From contig OY743181.1 of NCBI GenBank assembly GCA_963555705.1, positions 29,702,513 through 29,766,512 of the forward strand: a stretch of 64,000 bases of DNA, written 5' to 3'. The position numbers and the translations under genes were made by a program. How positions within the stretch are numbered: position 1 is the first letter of the stretch; each line of letters begins with the position of its first letter. Shown here piece by piece: positions 33,769-45,175 of the stretch. Source of the stretch: Ligustrum vulgare (lineage: Eukaryota; Streptophyta; Magnoliopsida; Lamiales; Oleaceae). The notes below the pieces were generated by a model. The model worked only from the letters and a program-made list of their open reading frames with translations, made no database searches and was not told where the DNA came from.

Positions 33769-34045
33769 TGTAATGACCCGGGTCTCACTTAACGGGCTGT
33801 CCCAGCCGTTAGATGATAGCATACTGTCCCCATTGTACCAACACGAGTCTTTTCAGCATACTTTGTCTTCACTCGCACGCTCCCCGAGAAAACTTCTGAG
33901 GAGGTCACCCATCCTAGAATTTCTCCAAGCCAAACACGCTTAACTGTGGAGTTTCTAACGATGGACTTCCCGAAAAGAAGGTGCACCTTGTTGGTATGAG
34001 TAGTACTTATCATATCTTTTAAACTTTCTTGGTTGGGGTATTACA
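33769..34045 (-). mobile_element. Cassandra TRIM LTR (solo)
   Basis: 277 bp with TGTAATGACC / GGTATTACA ends. On the minus strand it carries a clear 5S-rRNA-like core, the hallmark of Cassandra terminal-repeat retrotransposons in miniature. It interrupts a copia gag. I could not find a clean 5-bp duplication (left ATAGT, right GTATT), so an edge may have eroded. No internal domain or second LTR is adjacent, so it is solo. Confidence 0.85.
33885..34001 (-). promoter_or_regulatory. 5S rRNA-derived Pol III promoter region in the Cassandra LTR
   Basis: The minus strand contains GTTAAGCGTGTTTGGC (box A region of 5S: GTTAAGCGTGCTTGGGC) and AGGATGGGTGACCTCCT (box C region, identical to plant 5S over this string), in the right order. 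Upstream bases (CTCATACCAACA) also echo the 5S start. It is not a functional 5S gene, because several positions differ and it lies within the LTR. Confidence 0.85.
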
Positions 34046-35199
34046 GTATTGGTGATTAACTGATCATCAATACGTGGCCTTATTAAGTTCTTTATCTGAA
34101 AAATATATAGATTTGAAAAATGCTCATGAATATCGAAGAGATTCTGTTACTATGGATATTGTTGTTTCTTCTTATTAGAGAAATAAATATTTTGAATTTA
34201 AAAATTAGTCAAAGGATTTCTCTTTTGGAATTATCTGATGACCGAAGGCAATTTTTTTTTTTTTTTGAAAAAGTAAATAATAATATCAATTTTTAAAACA
34301 AAGAATATGGAAAAGGAAAAGAGTTAAGGAAAGGAATAAATAAAAGAATAAATATAAGGCTACTATACATGTCATTTGGGCTCGATTTATATAAGATCTA
34401 AAGAAATCACACTCATAAAGGAAAAAAATGTTATTTCTAAGACGATTGGACATTTGTAAAAGACTAGTAAAAAGGGGTTGATGAGTTTAAAATACTAAAA
34501 AAGTTGAAAGCTAAGCTGCAATAGACTATGAAGAAGAAGTTGCAGCTTCAAATGGACAAGTCTACACGACTAGATATTGCACATCCAAAAAAGAATGGAT
34601 TCTTGATTTGGGTTTACTTTTCATATGTCACCATGTAAAAAATATTTTTTTTTATTCATTTGAAATAAATGGTGGGCAAGTAATGATGGAAAATAAATTT
34701 TCTTACAAAGTAAAAGGAATTAGAAAAATTAGAAAAATGGTTTTGAATCTGAAAAATGAAAATATACTGATACTTGAGAAATTAGGTAATATATTCTAGA
34801 TTTTAAGAGAAATTTAGTTTCCTTAGGAATTCTTGATGATGAGGGTCATTCTTAATGGTTATCCACTGGTTGCTGCAGTACACACATATTAAAGGTTGAA
34901 CTTCAATCTTAAGAGGCCCTACAGCCCATGCCCTGTAGATTTGTAGTCGGTAAAAAATGATTAAAATATGCATTGTTTAAAAAGAATAAGGATTTATTTA
35001 TTTTAATGAAGAGATTGAGAAAATGACGTTTTGGAACAATGCATACTTGGTAAGCGAAAAAATCATGTGTATACTGGATTAATTGCACCTCGATCTTTGG
35101 GGATCAGCTTCTATGTGTACATATTAAGGTTTCAAATATTTTCTCCTTATAATTGATGACTTCTTTAGAAAAAACTAGTGATTTTCTAAAAATAAATAT

Positions 35200-35254
35200 T
35201 GTTGATGTAATTTTTGAGTTACTAAAATATCAAGGTGATTTGTGTATATTTCTG
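35200..35254 (-). repeat. Short fragment of the LTR also found at 53719
   Basis: TGTTGATGTAATTTTTGAG...GTGATTTGTGTATATTT matches 53719-53770 with few differences. Each fragment marks one edge of the 18.7-kb block that splits the copia integrase. Only about 50 bases of LTR survive here. Confidence 0.7.
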
Positions 35255-35559
35255 CCCCCCGCCACTTTTGTCTTTTCGTCTTCTTCTTATATCCGCTCTT
35301 CCTACAGCTTACCAATTTTTACCTTCCCTTACATCATCCTACTTTGCTGCTTCCATCCTTCTTGGTTAGCTAGATTCCTTGGTGATTGTCTTCACTTTCC
35401 TCTTGATGGATCAGATTTAGGCCTTAATCAGTTTTATTCCTTCTTTAGCCACTTGATTATTGGGGATTCCATTTGGTTTACTGCACATGGTCTTCATTAG
35501 TATTTGGCCTAATGAGACTCGATGGTATTTTCTAATCTATCTTTATTTCGTTTACAGTT
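35255..35559. other. Unassigned pyrimidine-rich sequence
   Basis: CT-rich with CTTCTTCTTATATCCGC, ending TTTCGTTTACAG just before the solo LTR. Not similar to the 53719 LTR. No domain seen in the partial ORF at 35153-35500. Confidence 0.4.
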
Positions 35560-35564
35560 GCCCC

Positions 35565-36470
35565 TGATGAAATCCCAATCGGGGAATTTGACAAAACGCG
35601 GAATTAAACGAAACAAAGATAGGAAAGATCCAGATTCAGCCAACATACACAAGAACACAATAATTAAAATACTGAAAAAAGATAAAATTGACGATAGGAC
35701 CTGGACCCAACAATCACGACGTAATGAATGACGATGCGGATTGAAGAACCGAGGTTTTTGAAACGCCACAAGGGATGTCAAACTCCTTGATAAGTTTCTG
35801 ATTAGAACGCCACAAATATTCAAGAAAAATATTTGATAAGTTCAGTGGACTGTTCTTCAAGAACAAGAAAAACAAATCCTCCTTTTCTAGAGAGAAAATT
35901 CTCACTTCAATTCAATAATATCCAAAGTTGTTATTTCATAATGAAAAACAAAGCAATATAATGTAAAACTGACTTAACTAGGTTTAGCCGCTAATAGGGC
36001 CCAAAACATAGAAGCAAATAATTAAAAACAAAATTAAATTAAAAAAAAAACGCGAAATCTGGAAAAATAGATGTTACGGCCGTAACAATGTCACTTACGG
36101 CCGTAAGTGACTCTCTGTTAATGAGTTACGGTCATAACAAGAACTCTCACGGCCGTAAGTATCACATTGCTGAATTTCTTCAATTCCACCAGAGAAGGAG
36201 TTACGGCCGTGAGTTATTGTCTTACGGCCGTAAGTATAAAAATATCGGAATTCTTGTTTTTGACCCGAGGGGCTGTTATGACCGTGAACAACTGGTTTTA
36301 CGGCCGTGAATGTGCTCTTAGTCTTCAAACCTTGACCCTTTGATTTGGCTCGATCCCTTTGTCTTCTCGGCTCGATTCCAACATGAAATTTGTGTCGTTT
36401 CCTGCGTAGATCAATGTCGCATTACCGATAGGTCGACTTCTCCTTTGGTCTCCTACTTCGGATCACATCA
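35565..36470 (-). mobile_element. Solo gypsy LTR (906 bp), ACGGCCGT family
   Basis: TGATGAAATCCC to GATCACATCA, flanked by the 5-bp duplication GCCCC at 35560-35564 and 36471-36475. It is the same family as 10052-14470 (shared R/U5 text, ACGGCCGT array at 36075-36305, several copies degraded to ACGGTCAT or similar). The right flank is also purine-rich on the minus strand, so a residual PPT cannot be fully excluded, but sequence beyond it does not match the family's internal end. Confidence 0.82.
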
Positions 36471-37089
36471 GCCCCCTTTTTCGTTTATACTTGATTTTTA
36501 ATGTACAAAACGAATTTTGCACGGTAAATATAAATCATGTATGCACAAAAAACTTGGAGACCTTCTTGTATGCTTAGCACTAGGCAGTTCTAGTAGGTAA
36601 TAAAATTTTAATTTTTTTTAATGTCCAACTCGCCATGCGAGCTGGGCCTAATAATCACATCTTGCATGACAAGCTGGGAGTGTTTTTCCAGCTCGCCATG
36701 CAAGCTGGGGAGTGTGCCCCCAGCTCGCATGGCAAGCTAGGCTGATAATCCCAGCTCGCATGCAAGCTGGGGAGTGGTCCTCCAGCTCGTGTGTGAGCTG
36801 GGTTTATATTTTGGGGAATGATTTTGAAGTAGACATAACTTTTGATTCGATCGTTGCATCGAGTTGAAATTTAAATATGTTGTCAGGAACAAGGCATTCT
36901 AGAATATACCAATGGAAAAATTTGATTGGCACCATTGGACTTTCGAAAATCCAATGGGAAGGGCCTCGATTTTTAGCTTTTCGGTTTATCTGGAATTGGC
37001 TTCCTAGTTTTATTTTCTTTCTTTGCTCGGATGGTGAGTTGAGGTACATAATTTTAGTGATGGTCTGGTTATGCTCACCCATTGGTTTG
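36471..37089. other. 3' region of a gag-only gypsy with GC-rich palindromes
   Basis: Non-coding. 36620-36800 holds palindromic repeats (separate entry). 36830-37060 has the string ACATAACTTTTGATTCGATCG, a low-complexity motif I associate with gypsy untranslated regions without firm proof. Small ORFs on both strands have no domain. Confidence 0.4.
36620..36800. repeat. Array of imperfect palindromes CAGCTCGCATGCGAGCTGG
   Basis: Five or six copies of CAGCTCGCATG(C)RAGCTGG occur at 15-40 base spacing, separated by GGGAGTG-type linkers. Arms vary (CGCCATGCGAG, CGCATGGCAAG, CGTGTGTGAG) but keep the AGCT ends and a CATG centre. Confidence 0.75.
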
Positions 37090-37717
37090 AGATTGATAGT
37101 TGCAACGACCCGGTTGGGCTGCTTTTCGTGTAATGATAGCTAAAGCGATCCAATTGTTTACTGTGGTCAGCTATGAGTGCTGTAATGACCCAATTGTTTA
37201 CCGTGGTCAACTAGTTGTGCGTTGATAGCCTCTATGACCTGGTCGTTTACCGTGATCGGCTATTTGAGCATTGAAGGCCGTATTTCTAAGATATCTATTG
37301 TGGTTGATTATTTGTATGTTTGATAGTCGTAGTGACCAGGTTATTTACCGTGTTAACCTAGTTGTGCGTTGATAGCCGTCATGACCACGTTGTTTATCGT
37401 GGTCGGCCATTCGAGCATTGAGGGCTGCATTGACCCAGTTGTCTACAATGGTCGGCCATTTGTGTGTTTGATAGCCGTAGTGATCAGGTTGTTTATCGTG
37501 GTCGGCTAGTTGTGCGTTGATAGTCATCCCGATCATGTTGTTTACCGTGGTCGGCTATTGGAGCATTGTGGGCTGCATTGACCTAGTTTTCTACCGTGGT
37601 CAGCAATTTGTGTGTGTGATAACCGTAGTGACCGGGTTGTTTACCGTGGTCAGCTAGTTGTGCGTTGATAAACGTCACGACCAGGTTGTTTATCGTGGTC
37701 GGATATTTGAGCATTAA
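37090..37717. repeat. Minisatellite with ~150-bp higher-order unit, left part
   Basis: Three related monomers of about 50 bp alternate. One ends TTGTGCGTTGATAG, one ends GAGCATTGAGGG, and one ends TTTGTGTGTTTGATAG; all share GACC(A)GGTTGTTTACCGTGGTCGGC. The array is split at 37717 by the gypsy 37718-50352 and continues at 50358. Overlapping ORFs are repeat artefacts. Confidence 0.85.
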
Positions 37718-38499
37718 TGATAAGATTCCGCTAGGGAAATGCGACAAAGAACATGAAAATTAAAACACAAAGATAGGAAAGATCTAAATTCAGCGACAAA
37801 CACAATAATAAGACCCAAGAAACATAAGAACAATAATAAAAGATAGATTAACGATAGAACCTTGACCCAATATTTACGACGCAAGAAACGATGTGGAATA
37901 AGAACCAAGATTGGTGAACACGATAAGAAATGTCACTTCCTTGATAAGTTCTGATTGGAAAGCCACAAATTTCTCACAAATATTTGACAAGTTCAAGATT
38001 GATCTTGAAGAACAAGAAAAAGAATCCTCTTTTCTCTCAAAGAGTAAAAATTCAATTTCAATTCTCAATAATATCAAAGTTGTGTTACAATAATGAGAAT
38101 ATGAATAATTTAATAAAAAAAATAACGTAGTACTAACCCTGGCCACATTAGGGGTTCAAAAATAGAATTAATAATTAATAAAACAGAAATTAACTTAAAA
38201 ACCGCTAAAATCTGCTTCTGTCACAACCACGTGATATCCCAGGCAAACCTATCGTGATCGCGTGGAATCACCTGAAACTCTTGGGAGAAATTTTTATATC
38301 ATCGTGCGATCGAGTGCTCCTCTTCACCACGCGATCGCGTGGTAGCCCCGACTGCACTTTTTTCATCCATTTGAAACAACTTGATCCGATTTGATTCTTG
38401 CCTCGGGCCCAACACAAACTTGCTCGTTTCTCATGCAAATTGTCGTGACATCACCCATATCTTTGTTTCTCTTTTGATCTTCTACCTTGGATCACATCA
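37718..38499 (-). repeat. 3' LTR of the nested gypsy (782 bp)
   Basis: TGATAAGATTCC to GATCACATCA. Instead of ACGGCCGT it carries GATCGCGTGG-type palindromic stretches at 38220-38345 in the same LTR position. The complement of TTCCCCCTCTCTTG at 38500-38513 is the polypurine tract, and GATTTGACCTTGAATC beyond it matches the intact family member's internal end. Confidence 0.85.
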
Positions 38500-38513
38500 T
38501 TCCCCCTCTCTTG

Positions 38514-39528
38514 AAAATGATTTGACCTTGAATCTAGAACTCGTCCAATCTTCTTGCAACTCCTTGGTTTGTTGGCTTTTGGACCATGCTTATACTTGGT
38601 TTTGCTAAGTTGGTATTTATGCTGGGACTTTGTGCATCTTTTGGACTCCTTGACCTGCTCCCTCTTTACATTAAATTCAATTCCAATTTTAATTTTGGAA
38701 TTTGACTTGTATACCTACAAAACAGAATTAGCCAAAATGGGGAAGGGTTTGTTAGCGTGAGTAAGTGCAAATAAACTCATTTTTGTGGGCGACTCTCTTT
38801 TATTTTGCTTTATGCAATCAATCTTTCCTTTTTCTGAGGTTTGGACCTCAACCCTCTTTTCTTGAATTTTCATTCTCTCTCATTTTTCTGAGGTCGTGGC
38901 CTCAACTCTCATTTCTTTAATTTTCACTCCCTCTCCTTTTTCTAAGGTCGTGGCCTCAACTCTCTTATTTTTCCACCCAAAATCACTTTTCAATTTTAAT
39001 TGGTCTTCTAGGGCCTTCGTTGGGGACAATGGAACTAGAGTAAACTTCTTCCCACCATTCACAAGACTGTATCTATTCATATACCCATCATGTAGTACTG
39101 CTCTTTCATATTTTCATGACCTCCGCAACAATATATGACCAACGTGCATAGGCACCACGTCACAAACTACCTCATCAGAATATCCACCAAAAGAAAAAGT
39201 CACCAAAACCTGTTTGTTTACCTTAATTTCCCCCGACTTAGTCAACCACTGCAATTTATATGGCTCAGGATGTTTCCTTAAAGGTAATCCCAATTTTCCA
39301 CAACATCATACTAACTACATTGGTACAACTTCCCCCATCAATCACCATACTACAAACCTTATCATTCACTAAGCATCTAGTGCGAAAAATATTATCTCTT
39401 TGCTCCTCCACATTATCCAAAACATCCACCTTACGCCTAACGCTAAGAGCACGTCTATTAACAAGTGACTCATCCACTACAACATTCTTCAATTTATCAC
39501 TGTCATAAGCATTCTTTAACTTATGCAT
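38514..39528 (-). pseudogene. Gypsy protease-region remnant
   Basis: The minus-strand frame at 39265-39528 contains VNRRALSVRRK, RTRCLVNDKVCSMVIDGGSCTNVVS, the same retropepsin-like block as 12700-12835. At 38880-39080 are NRYSLVNGGKKFTLVPLSP and a VEATTSEKGEG repeat matching 13080-13260. Frameshifts separate the two. No RT follows; sequence passes straight toward the PPT, so this element too seems to have been gag-protease only. Confidence 0.8.
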
Positions 39529-39584
39529 TTTCTCAACTTTATCTCAATTGTGCTTTATTCTCAATTGTGGCTCGTTCTTTGGAA

Positions 39585-40030
39585 GTTGAGGACTATGAAT
39601 TTCTGTCCCATGCAGCAGAATCAATCAAATCCAGAATAAGTCAAATTTGTGGGAAACAGTCAGCAGGTGATCCTTATTCACAAACTTACAACACAGAATG
39701 GAAGAACCACCCCAATTTCTCTTGGTCTAATAATCAGAATATTCAGCGCCCACCAGGATTTCAACAATCTCAGAAAACCATGGCAGAGAACATAGAAATG
39801 CTAATTCAGCTGATTAAATGTTAGAATGATGAATTAAAAAGTCAAACAGCTAAAATAAAGACTTTGAAAAATCAGATGGGACAATTGGCAGCAGAGCATA
39901 CAGGTAGCCAGGACAGTTATCGAGTAACACTGAAACAAACCCTTGTGAACATGTGAATGCTATAACAACAAGGAGTGGGGTTCAATTACCTGAAGTGATT
40001 GTTGAAGAAGAAAGATGCAAGAACATTTTT
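39585..40030 (+). pseudogene. Athila/Tat-type gypsy gag C-terminus
   Basis: DPYSQTYNTEWKNHPNFSW and QRPPGFQQSQK (39670-39770), then NAITTRSGVQLPEV in a shifted frame near 39955-40000. These strings are characteristic of Athila/Tat-type gag just upstream of protease. Interrupted at about 40030 by a LINE; continues near 45176. No 5' LTR for this element is visible. Confidence 0.82.
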
Positions 40031-40054
40031 AGTCAAATTCTCTTCAAAAACCTT

Positions 40055-42640
40055 AGCCTCTGATGTCGTCGCCACCTCACAAACCACCAGACCTTCCACC
40101 TCATCTGCCGAAAAACATCACCCATGTCGGGGGATTCAAAACCTATACACAACCATCCAATCCACTCCCAATTCCATCCACAAATCACCCTCCAATTCAT
40201 CATTTTCAGCACTTCAAAACCGCATAAACTTACCTTCTCTACACCCTTATTCCACATTCGTCGGAGGCTTTTCCGGTGGTGGATCAACCCCATCATCGTC
40301 CCCTCACTTACCCGCCTCACATGATGCCCTTGAACCTCTCCCAAATGAGCCCCAACACCCAATTTTTATTGAAGCAGCGCCTAGGGTTTATGGTGAAGCC
40401 CTAGGTTCGATTATAAGGATTCAAACATCTGGAATTTACACTTATTTCCAGCTTTTGGGGATGATTGCAATGGATTCAAAACACCCAAAACCCCCCAGGG
40501 TAGCCTCCAATTCGTTTGATTCCACCGGTGGAGTGAATATGGGAATTGTGCCCTTTTCTTCCAATTCCAATTGCAGTTTCGGTACGATGAAGTTAGAATT
40601 TTGTACTGGGACATCTTGAATTTGTTCCATAGAACCCAAATTACCCTAGGGTGGCATTGATTCCTTCCAATTTTGAGCAGAATGTAACACTGGAAAATGT
40701 GCCTTTTGGCATGAATCATAAGACAACAATTTCTAGTTCGAATTTGAATATGAAACCATCACCATTGGCTCTAGAGAACCTGAAAACCATGGAAATGATA
40801 TCAAATCCTCTTTTTTCCATTAATTGTGGGGTGAATTCTACATTTGTAAATGTGCGTTTGGGCACAAATTTCGGGGCAGATAGTTCTAGGGAGAATTTGG
40901 GTCTGAAACCATCAGAAGCAGTTCAAGAACACTTTAAAACCATGGATATGTCATCAATTATGGAAAACGTTGTGGTTTGTGATGCTTTGGGAATTGTGCA
41001 AAATGGCACGCACTTTGAGGTAGCGAATTCTGAGAATTCTGTTCAGAATCTCAAGAAACCAGCAGCACCACTGATCTCAGATGGTCCAAATTACCCAAGT
41101 ATGGTCCCCTATCCTCCGAATATTGTTAGTAGCTTTGCATTGGAAACGTACCTTCTAGCACGAAAATTGAGGCATTGATTTCTGTACTTTCTGTTGCGAA
41201 TCTGATAGTGAAACCTGCTGCAACAGCTCCAGTACACCAGCAAATGGATGGGGTCCCTTCTCTGGTCTCTAACCCTCACGGTTTTATTGCATTGGGAAGT
41301 GTGTCTTTGTGCACACAAAATGAGGCGGTAAATTTAGTTGATTCGACCTCAAACTAGAATTCCAAACCTGTTTCAACCATTGCGGATCCTTCTAAAACAC
41401 TTGATAAGGCCCCTTTTGGATATTTCGGTGAAAAGTAATGCACCTTTGGCTAATGTTCCTTCACCCGGGAATACTCGGCATGCACTGGAGCGTGGGGAAA
41501 TGCCACCCCCACGTGCAGCCCCAAGTGGTCCTGCTGATCCACCTCGTGCTAGTGACACACCTACTACAGCTCTTTGGAAGATATTTTATGCTGTGGCTTT
41601 TTCTGGAAAGCCAATTATCACTCGGACGGAGAGGAGCCAGAATAAGTCTTTTGCATCAATCACGCAGGCACCCCCTGATTGCTTTCTCCACAGGTTTGCT
41701 ACTAAAACCCCCTCATTACACTCGAATGAACCTGCTGTTGTTTTTTATGATGTGGATGAGCAATTTCTAGACGAGGATGATTATGTACGGCTTTTCCTCA
41801 AGCCTTCTTGGTATATTGATGGGTGCCTTACGCGGGCCATCAACTAGACACCTGGTTTCAATCCTGCTCATGAGAGCCTTATTGTCCCGGTTTGGGTCTC
41901 TTTTCCTCTTCTTCCTATACATTTCCTGTGAAGGCTGCCTTGTTTTCTTTAGCTAGGGCCATTGGGACCTCTATGTGCCTTGATAAGGCCACTACTGATT
42001 TGAGGAGGCCCTGCGAGGCCAGAGTATGCATAGAGGTTGATATATCATTTTCTCTTCCCGACCGCATTTGGATTCAACGCGAGAAATATCCGGGTTATTG
42101 ATAGCCTGTTTTATATTTCAAGAAGCCAGTATTTTACAGTCGGTGCAGACATTTGGGACATACTGTTGATAAGTGTTTGATTGGTAGGTAGATTGTTTCT
42201 ACATATACTCAGTTTACAGCTGTTTCTGCACCCCCATCTTCCTCTTCTGCTCCAGTGGTTGTTTCCTCTGCCCCTCCTCCAAAGCCTGTTGATAAGGTGA
42301 AGGATAAGGGTAAGGGGATGTTGACTAATGCTCAACCCAGACAGTAGCCAGCAGGATCCTAGTTCTTCTAGTATTTCTATCCAGCACACTTTTCCCATGG
42401 TGATTGCTCAACTTATCATCCCTCATGAGGCTACCACCACTGCCACTATTCCACAACCTCCTGCTACAGTTTGGTCTATTGCTTTGACAGCTTCAACTCC
42501 GCCAATTTATGTTCATAATCCTACTTTGACAGGTTCAGCTCAGCCAATCAATGCTCAGTTTTCAGTTCTGATAGTTACTCAGCAGTCTCTTCAGGGAGCC
42601 ATTATTCCTCTAGTTGTACAGCAGTTATAGCAGCAACGAT
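40055..42640 (+). pseudogene. Plant L1 LINE ORF1 (DUF4283 / zinc knuckle)
   Basis: Begins near the ATG at 40060 with a Pro-rich frame (SSPPHKPPDLPPHLP). It has Asn/Pro-rich filler to 41500, a DUF4283-like domain at 41570-42100 (RLFLKPSWYIDG, IVPVWVSFPLLPIHF, RARVCIEVDISFSLPDRIW by joining frames) and a zinc knuckle at 42135-42180 reading YSRCRHLGHTVDKC, whose first Cys (of CSRC) appears changed to Tyr. Many stops and shifts. ORF1 proteins of this class bind the LINE RNA. Confidence 0.8.
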
Positions 42641-43077
42641 CTTTCACCATCACGCCACCTCTCGTGGCTGTTCCGATTTTCAGTATTGCTCCAGCTTCTT
42701 TTTCTGATCCGTTACTTGATGATATCCTTTTGAGGTAGCAGACCTCAGCTGAGGATGAGGATCCTTCTTATGGTGCCTTAGCAGTAGTTCCTTCTGATAC
42801 GCCTCACATTTTCCATCAGAATGTGGATTCCTATGTCTCCTTTGATTCTGGGATTCAGTCTAATACAGAGAGCATTACCCAGTTGGAGGTTCACCAGCAG
42901 GGCCCTTTCAGGAGATCTTCCACAGATGATTTGGTTGGTATGGCTCAATGTACTGAGGATGATGGTTTTATTCCGGTCACTCAGGAAGGAAAATTTGTGT
43001 ACCACTGACACTAGATTTCCACCTACTCGGATGATGACCAGGAGTCAGTCATTGGATACCTCTCGTTCCCAGTCTTG

Positions 43078-45163
43078 ATGAGTGTCATCATATGGAATGT
43101 TAGGGGTGTAGCTAGTGCAGCTACTCACAAGTGATTGAAAAGGTTGATTCAGCTGCATCATGTTTATTTTTTGGTTATTTTGGAGTCCTTCGTTCTTCAG
43201 GAGAGATTTGATTACATTTGAGGATTGCTTAGTTTCGATACTGGGATGCAGAACTCATCTGGGAAAATTTGGGCTTTCTAGAATTCCGCGACTACTGTTA
43301 CTACATTGGTTGATCATTCTCAGTATTTGCACATTAGAGATGAGGATCCCAGACTGTCACGGCCTATTTTCTTGACTTCTGTATATGCTGTTTGTACGAC
43401 ATCTGGTAGGAGGGATTTGTGGGCAAGTCTTCACCACATCTCCCTCAATGTGGACAGTTCGTGGATAGTTGGAGGAGATTTTAATGTTATTGCTCATGAT
43501 GGTATGCGCACGAACCATAACACCAGGGATATAGGTACATCAGCTTTCTCTGACATGATGCTTGATTTTGGTTTGGAGGATGTTGGGTTCATTGGTAGCA
43601 GATACACCTGGACCAATGGTCGGGTTTGGAAGAGACTAGACATGATCTTGATTAATTATGTAGCTACTGCTTTCTGTCGACAGCTCACTATTAGGCACTT
43701 GAATCGGACTTCATCTGATCATGCGCCTCTTCTGCTTCACTAGGATGATGAGGATGATTTGGGGCCTAGAACTTTTAGATTCCTCAACATTTGGACCAAG
43801 CACCATGACTTCTCAGCCTTCGTCTCTCAAAAGTGGTCATTCCCTAAACATCTTACGGGGATGGCTGCTCTCTAGGAGAAGTTCTTCAGGCTAAAACATG
43901 GTTTACGTTGGTGGAACCGAAATGTATTCAGGGACATTTTTCAGAGAGTACAAGATGCTGAGTATAAGGTCGATGAGTTGGAGATTGAGTATGATTTGTA
44001 CCCTGCCCCGGAGCACCGTGACTCCCTACATCAGGCTCAGGCTGATTTGAATCGGACCTTGGCTATTGAGGTGGGTTATTGGAAGGAAAAGGCCCGTTCA
44101 CGATGGGTGTGTGAGGGGGATCACAACACCCGTTAATTACATACGATGGTTCAGGGCAATGAATTAAATCACGCATCAGATCTATCACCACCACTCAGGG
44201 GATATGTTATCTACTACTGCTGAGATTCAGTCTTTGGATATTGCTTTCTTCCAGGATCTCCTATCTTCTCAGTCATAGCCTTTGGAGCCCATCAGAGCTG
44301 ATATTATTCCCAAGCTAGTGATGCATGAAGACAATATGGCACTAAAATGCCCCCCTTCGATTGATGAGATACGGGAGGCGGCTTTCAGCATTGATTCTGA
44401 CAGTGTCGCTGGACCGGATGGCTTCTAATCCTTATTCTTTCAGTAGTGTTGGGATATTATTCAGGATGATGTTTCCAGTGCAGTTTTGGATTTCTTTGAG
44501 GGTGGAGCTCTTCCTAGGGGTTTTGCTGCTACTTCTATTATTTTGGTCCCTAAGAGGGATGGATCCTGCAGGTGGACTAACTTTAGGCCTATCAGTTTAT
44601 GCACGGTGTTCAATAAGCTCATCACTAAACTTTTGAACACCAGACTCAGTTTGTTGCTTTCTTATATTATCTCTCCTCAGCAGAATGGTTTTATCCCTAG
44701 AAGGCTTATTGGAGATAATGTTTTATTGACTCAGGAGATCCTCAACACTTTGGATGGTAGAGTAAGAGGGGGGAATACTATGTTGAAGCTTGATATGGAT
44801 AAAGCATATGATTGCATGGATTGGGGCTTTCTCTACTCAGTGTTGGAGATCTTTGGTTTTGATCAGTTGTGGATCGATAGGATCAGGAGATGTGTTTCTG
44901 GATGTATGTTCTCGGTGCTCCTTAATGGGCGCCCATGTGGCTTCTTATCTTTCTCGCGGGGACTTAGGCAGGGAGATCCTATACCGCCATCTCTTTTCAT
45001 TATTACTGATAATTTCTTCTCTCGTCTACTCACAGTGCAGTTTGAGAGGTTCCCTAGTATGGCTTTTCAACACGGAGCTGCTATTATTGTATTGCATCTG
45101 TAATTTGCTGATGATATGATCATCTTTTCCAACGGTAAAAAACAGTCTATCAGGAGGGTTCTT
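43078..45163 (+). pseudogene. L1 LINE ORF2: endonuclease and reverse transcriptase, 3' truncated
   Basis: The APE-like endonuclease starts MSVIIWNVRGVA at 43078; SWIVGGDFNVI (about 43447-43485), YTWTNGR and RTSSDHAPLLL (43710-43740) are visible. The RT spans 44370-45163: FRPISLCTVFNKLI, QNGFIPRRLIGDNVLL, LKLDMDKAYDCMDW, FSRGLRQGDPIPPSLF and FADDMIIF (about 45105-45125, FADD catalytic motif, just after a stop). The C-terminal RNase H/zinc part and a poly-A tail are missing; Athila-like sequence resumes near 45176, so the insert was truncated or deleted at its 3' side. Confidence 0.85.
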
Positions 45164-45175
45164 GAGTGTTTGGAA

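Larger units (their letters stand above)
33691..35199 (+). pseudogene. Copia relic, gag to integrase N-terminus
   Basis: gag (UBN2 type) is recognisable at 33709-33768 and, after a Cassandra LTR, at 34046-34250 (LLSSLSEKYIDLKNAHEYRRDSVTMDIV). Protease: EWILDLGFTFHMSP near 34590 (usual WILDSGCTFHM; the DSG is lost). Integrase start: LHLDLWGSASM and FLLIIDDFFRK near 35085-35170. The integrase breaks off at 35199 and resumes at 53921. The lineage looks TNT/Tork-like; many stops. Confidence 0.75.

Noticed and set aside
33885..34001. A functional 5S rRNA gene
   Set aside because: Only the internal promoter regions match well; flanks and many positions diverge, and it is embedded in a TG...CA LTR, so it is a Cassandra 5S-like segment.
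36471..36485. Residual polypurine tract beside the solo LTR at 35565-36470
   Set aside because: The adjoining bases do not match the family's internal 3' end, while a 5-bp GCCCC duplication flanks the LTR on both sides, so a solo LTR is the better reading.
37345..37536. Repetitive ORFs in the minisatellite
   Set aside because: The frames arise from the 50-bp repeat and change with the monomer; no start context or conservation.
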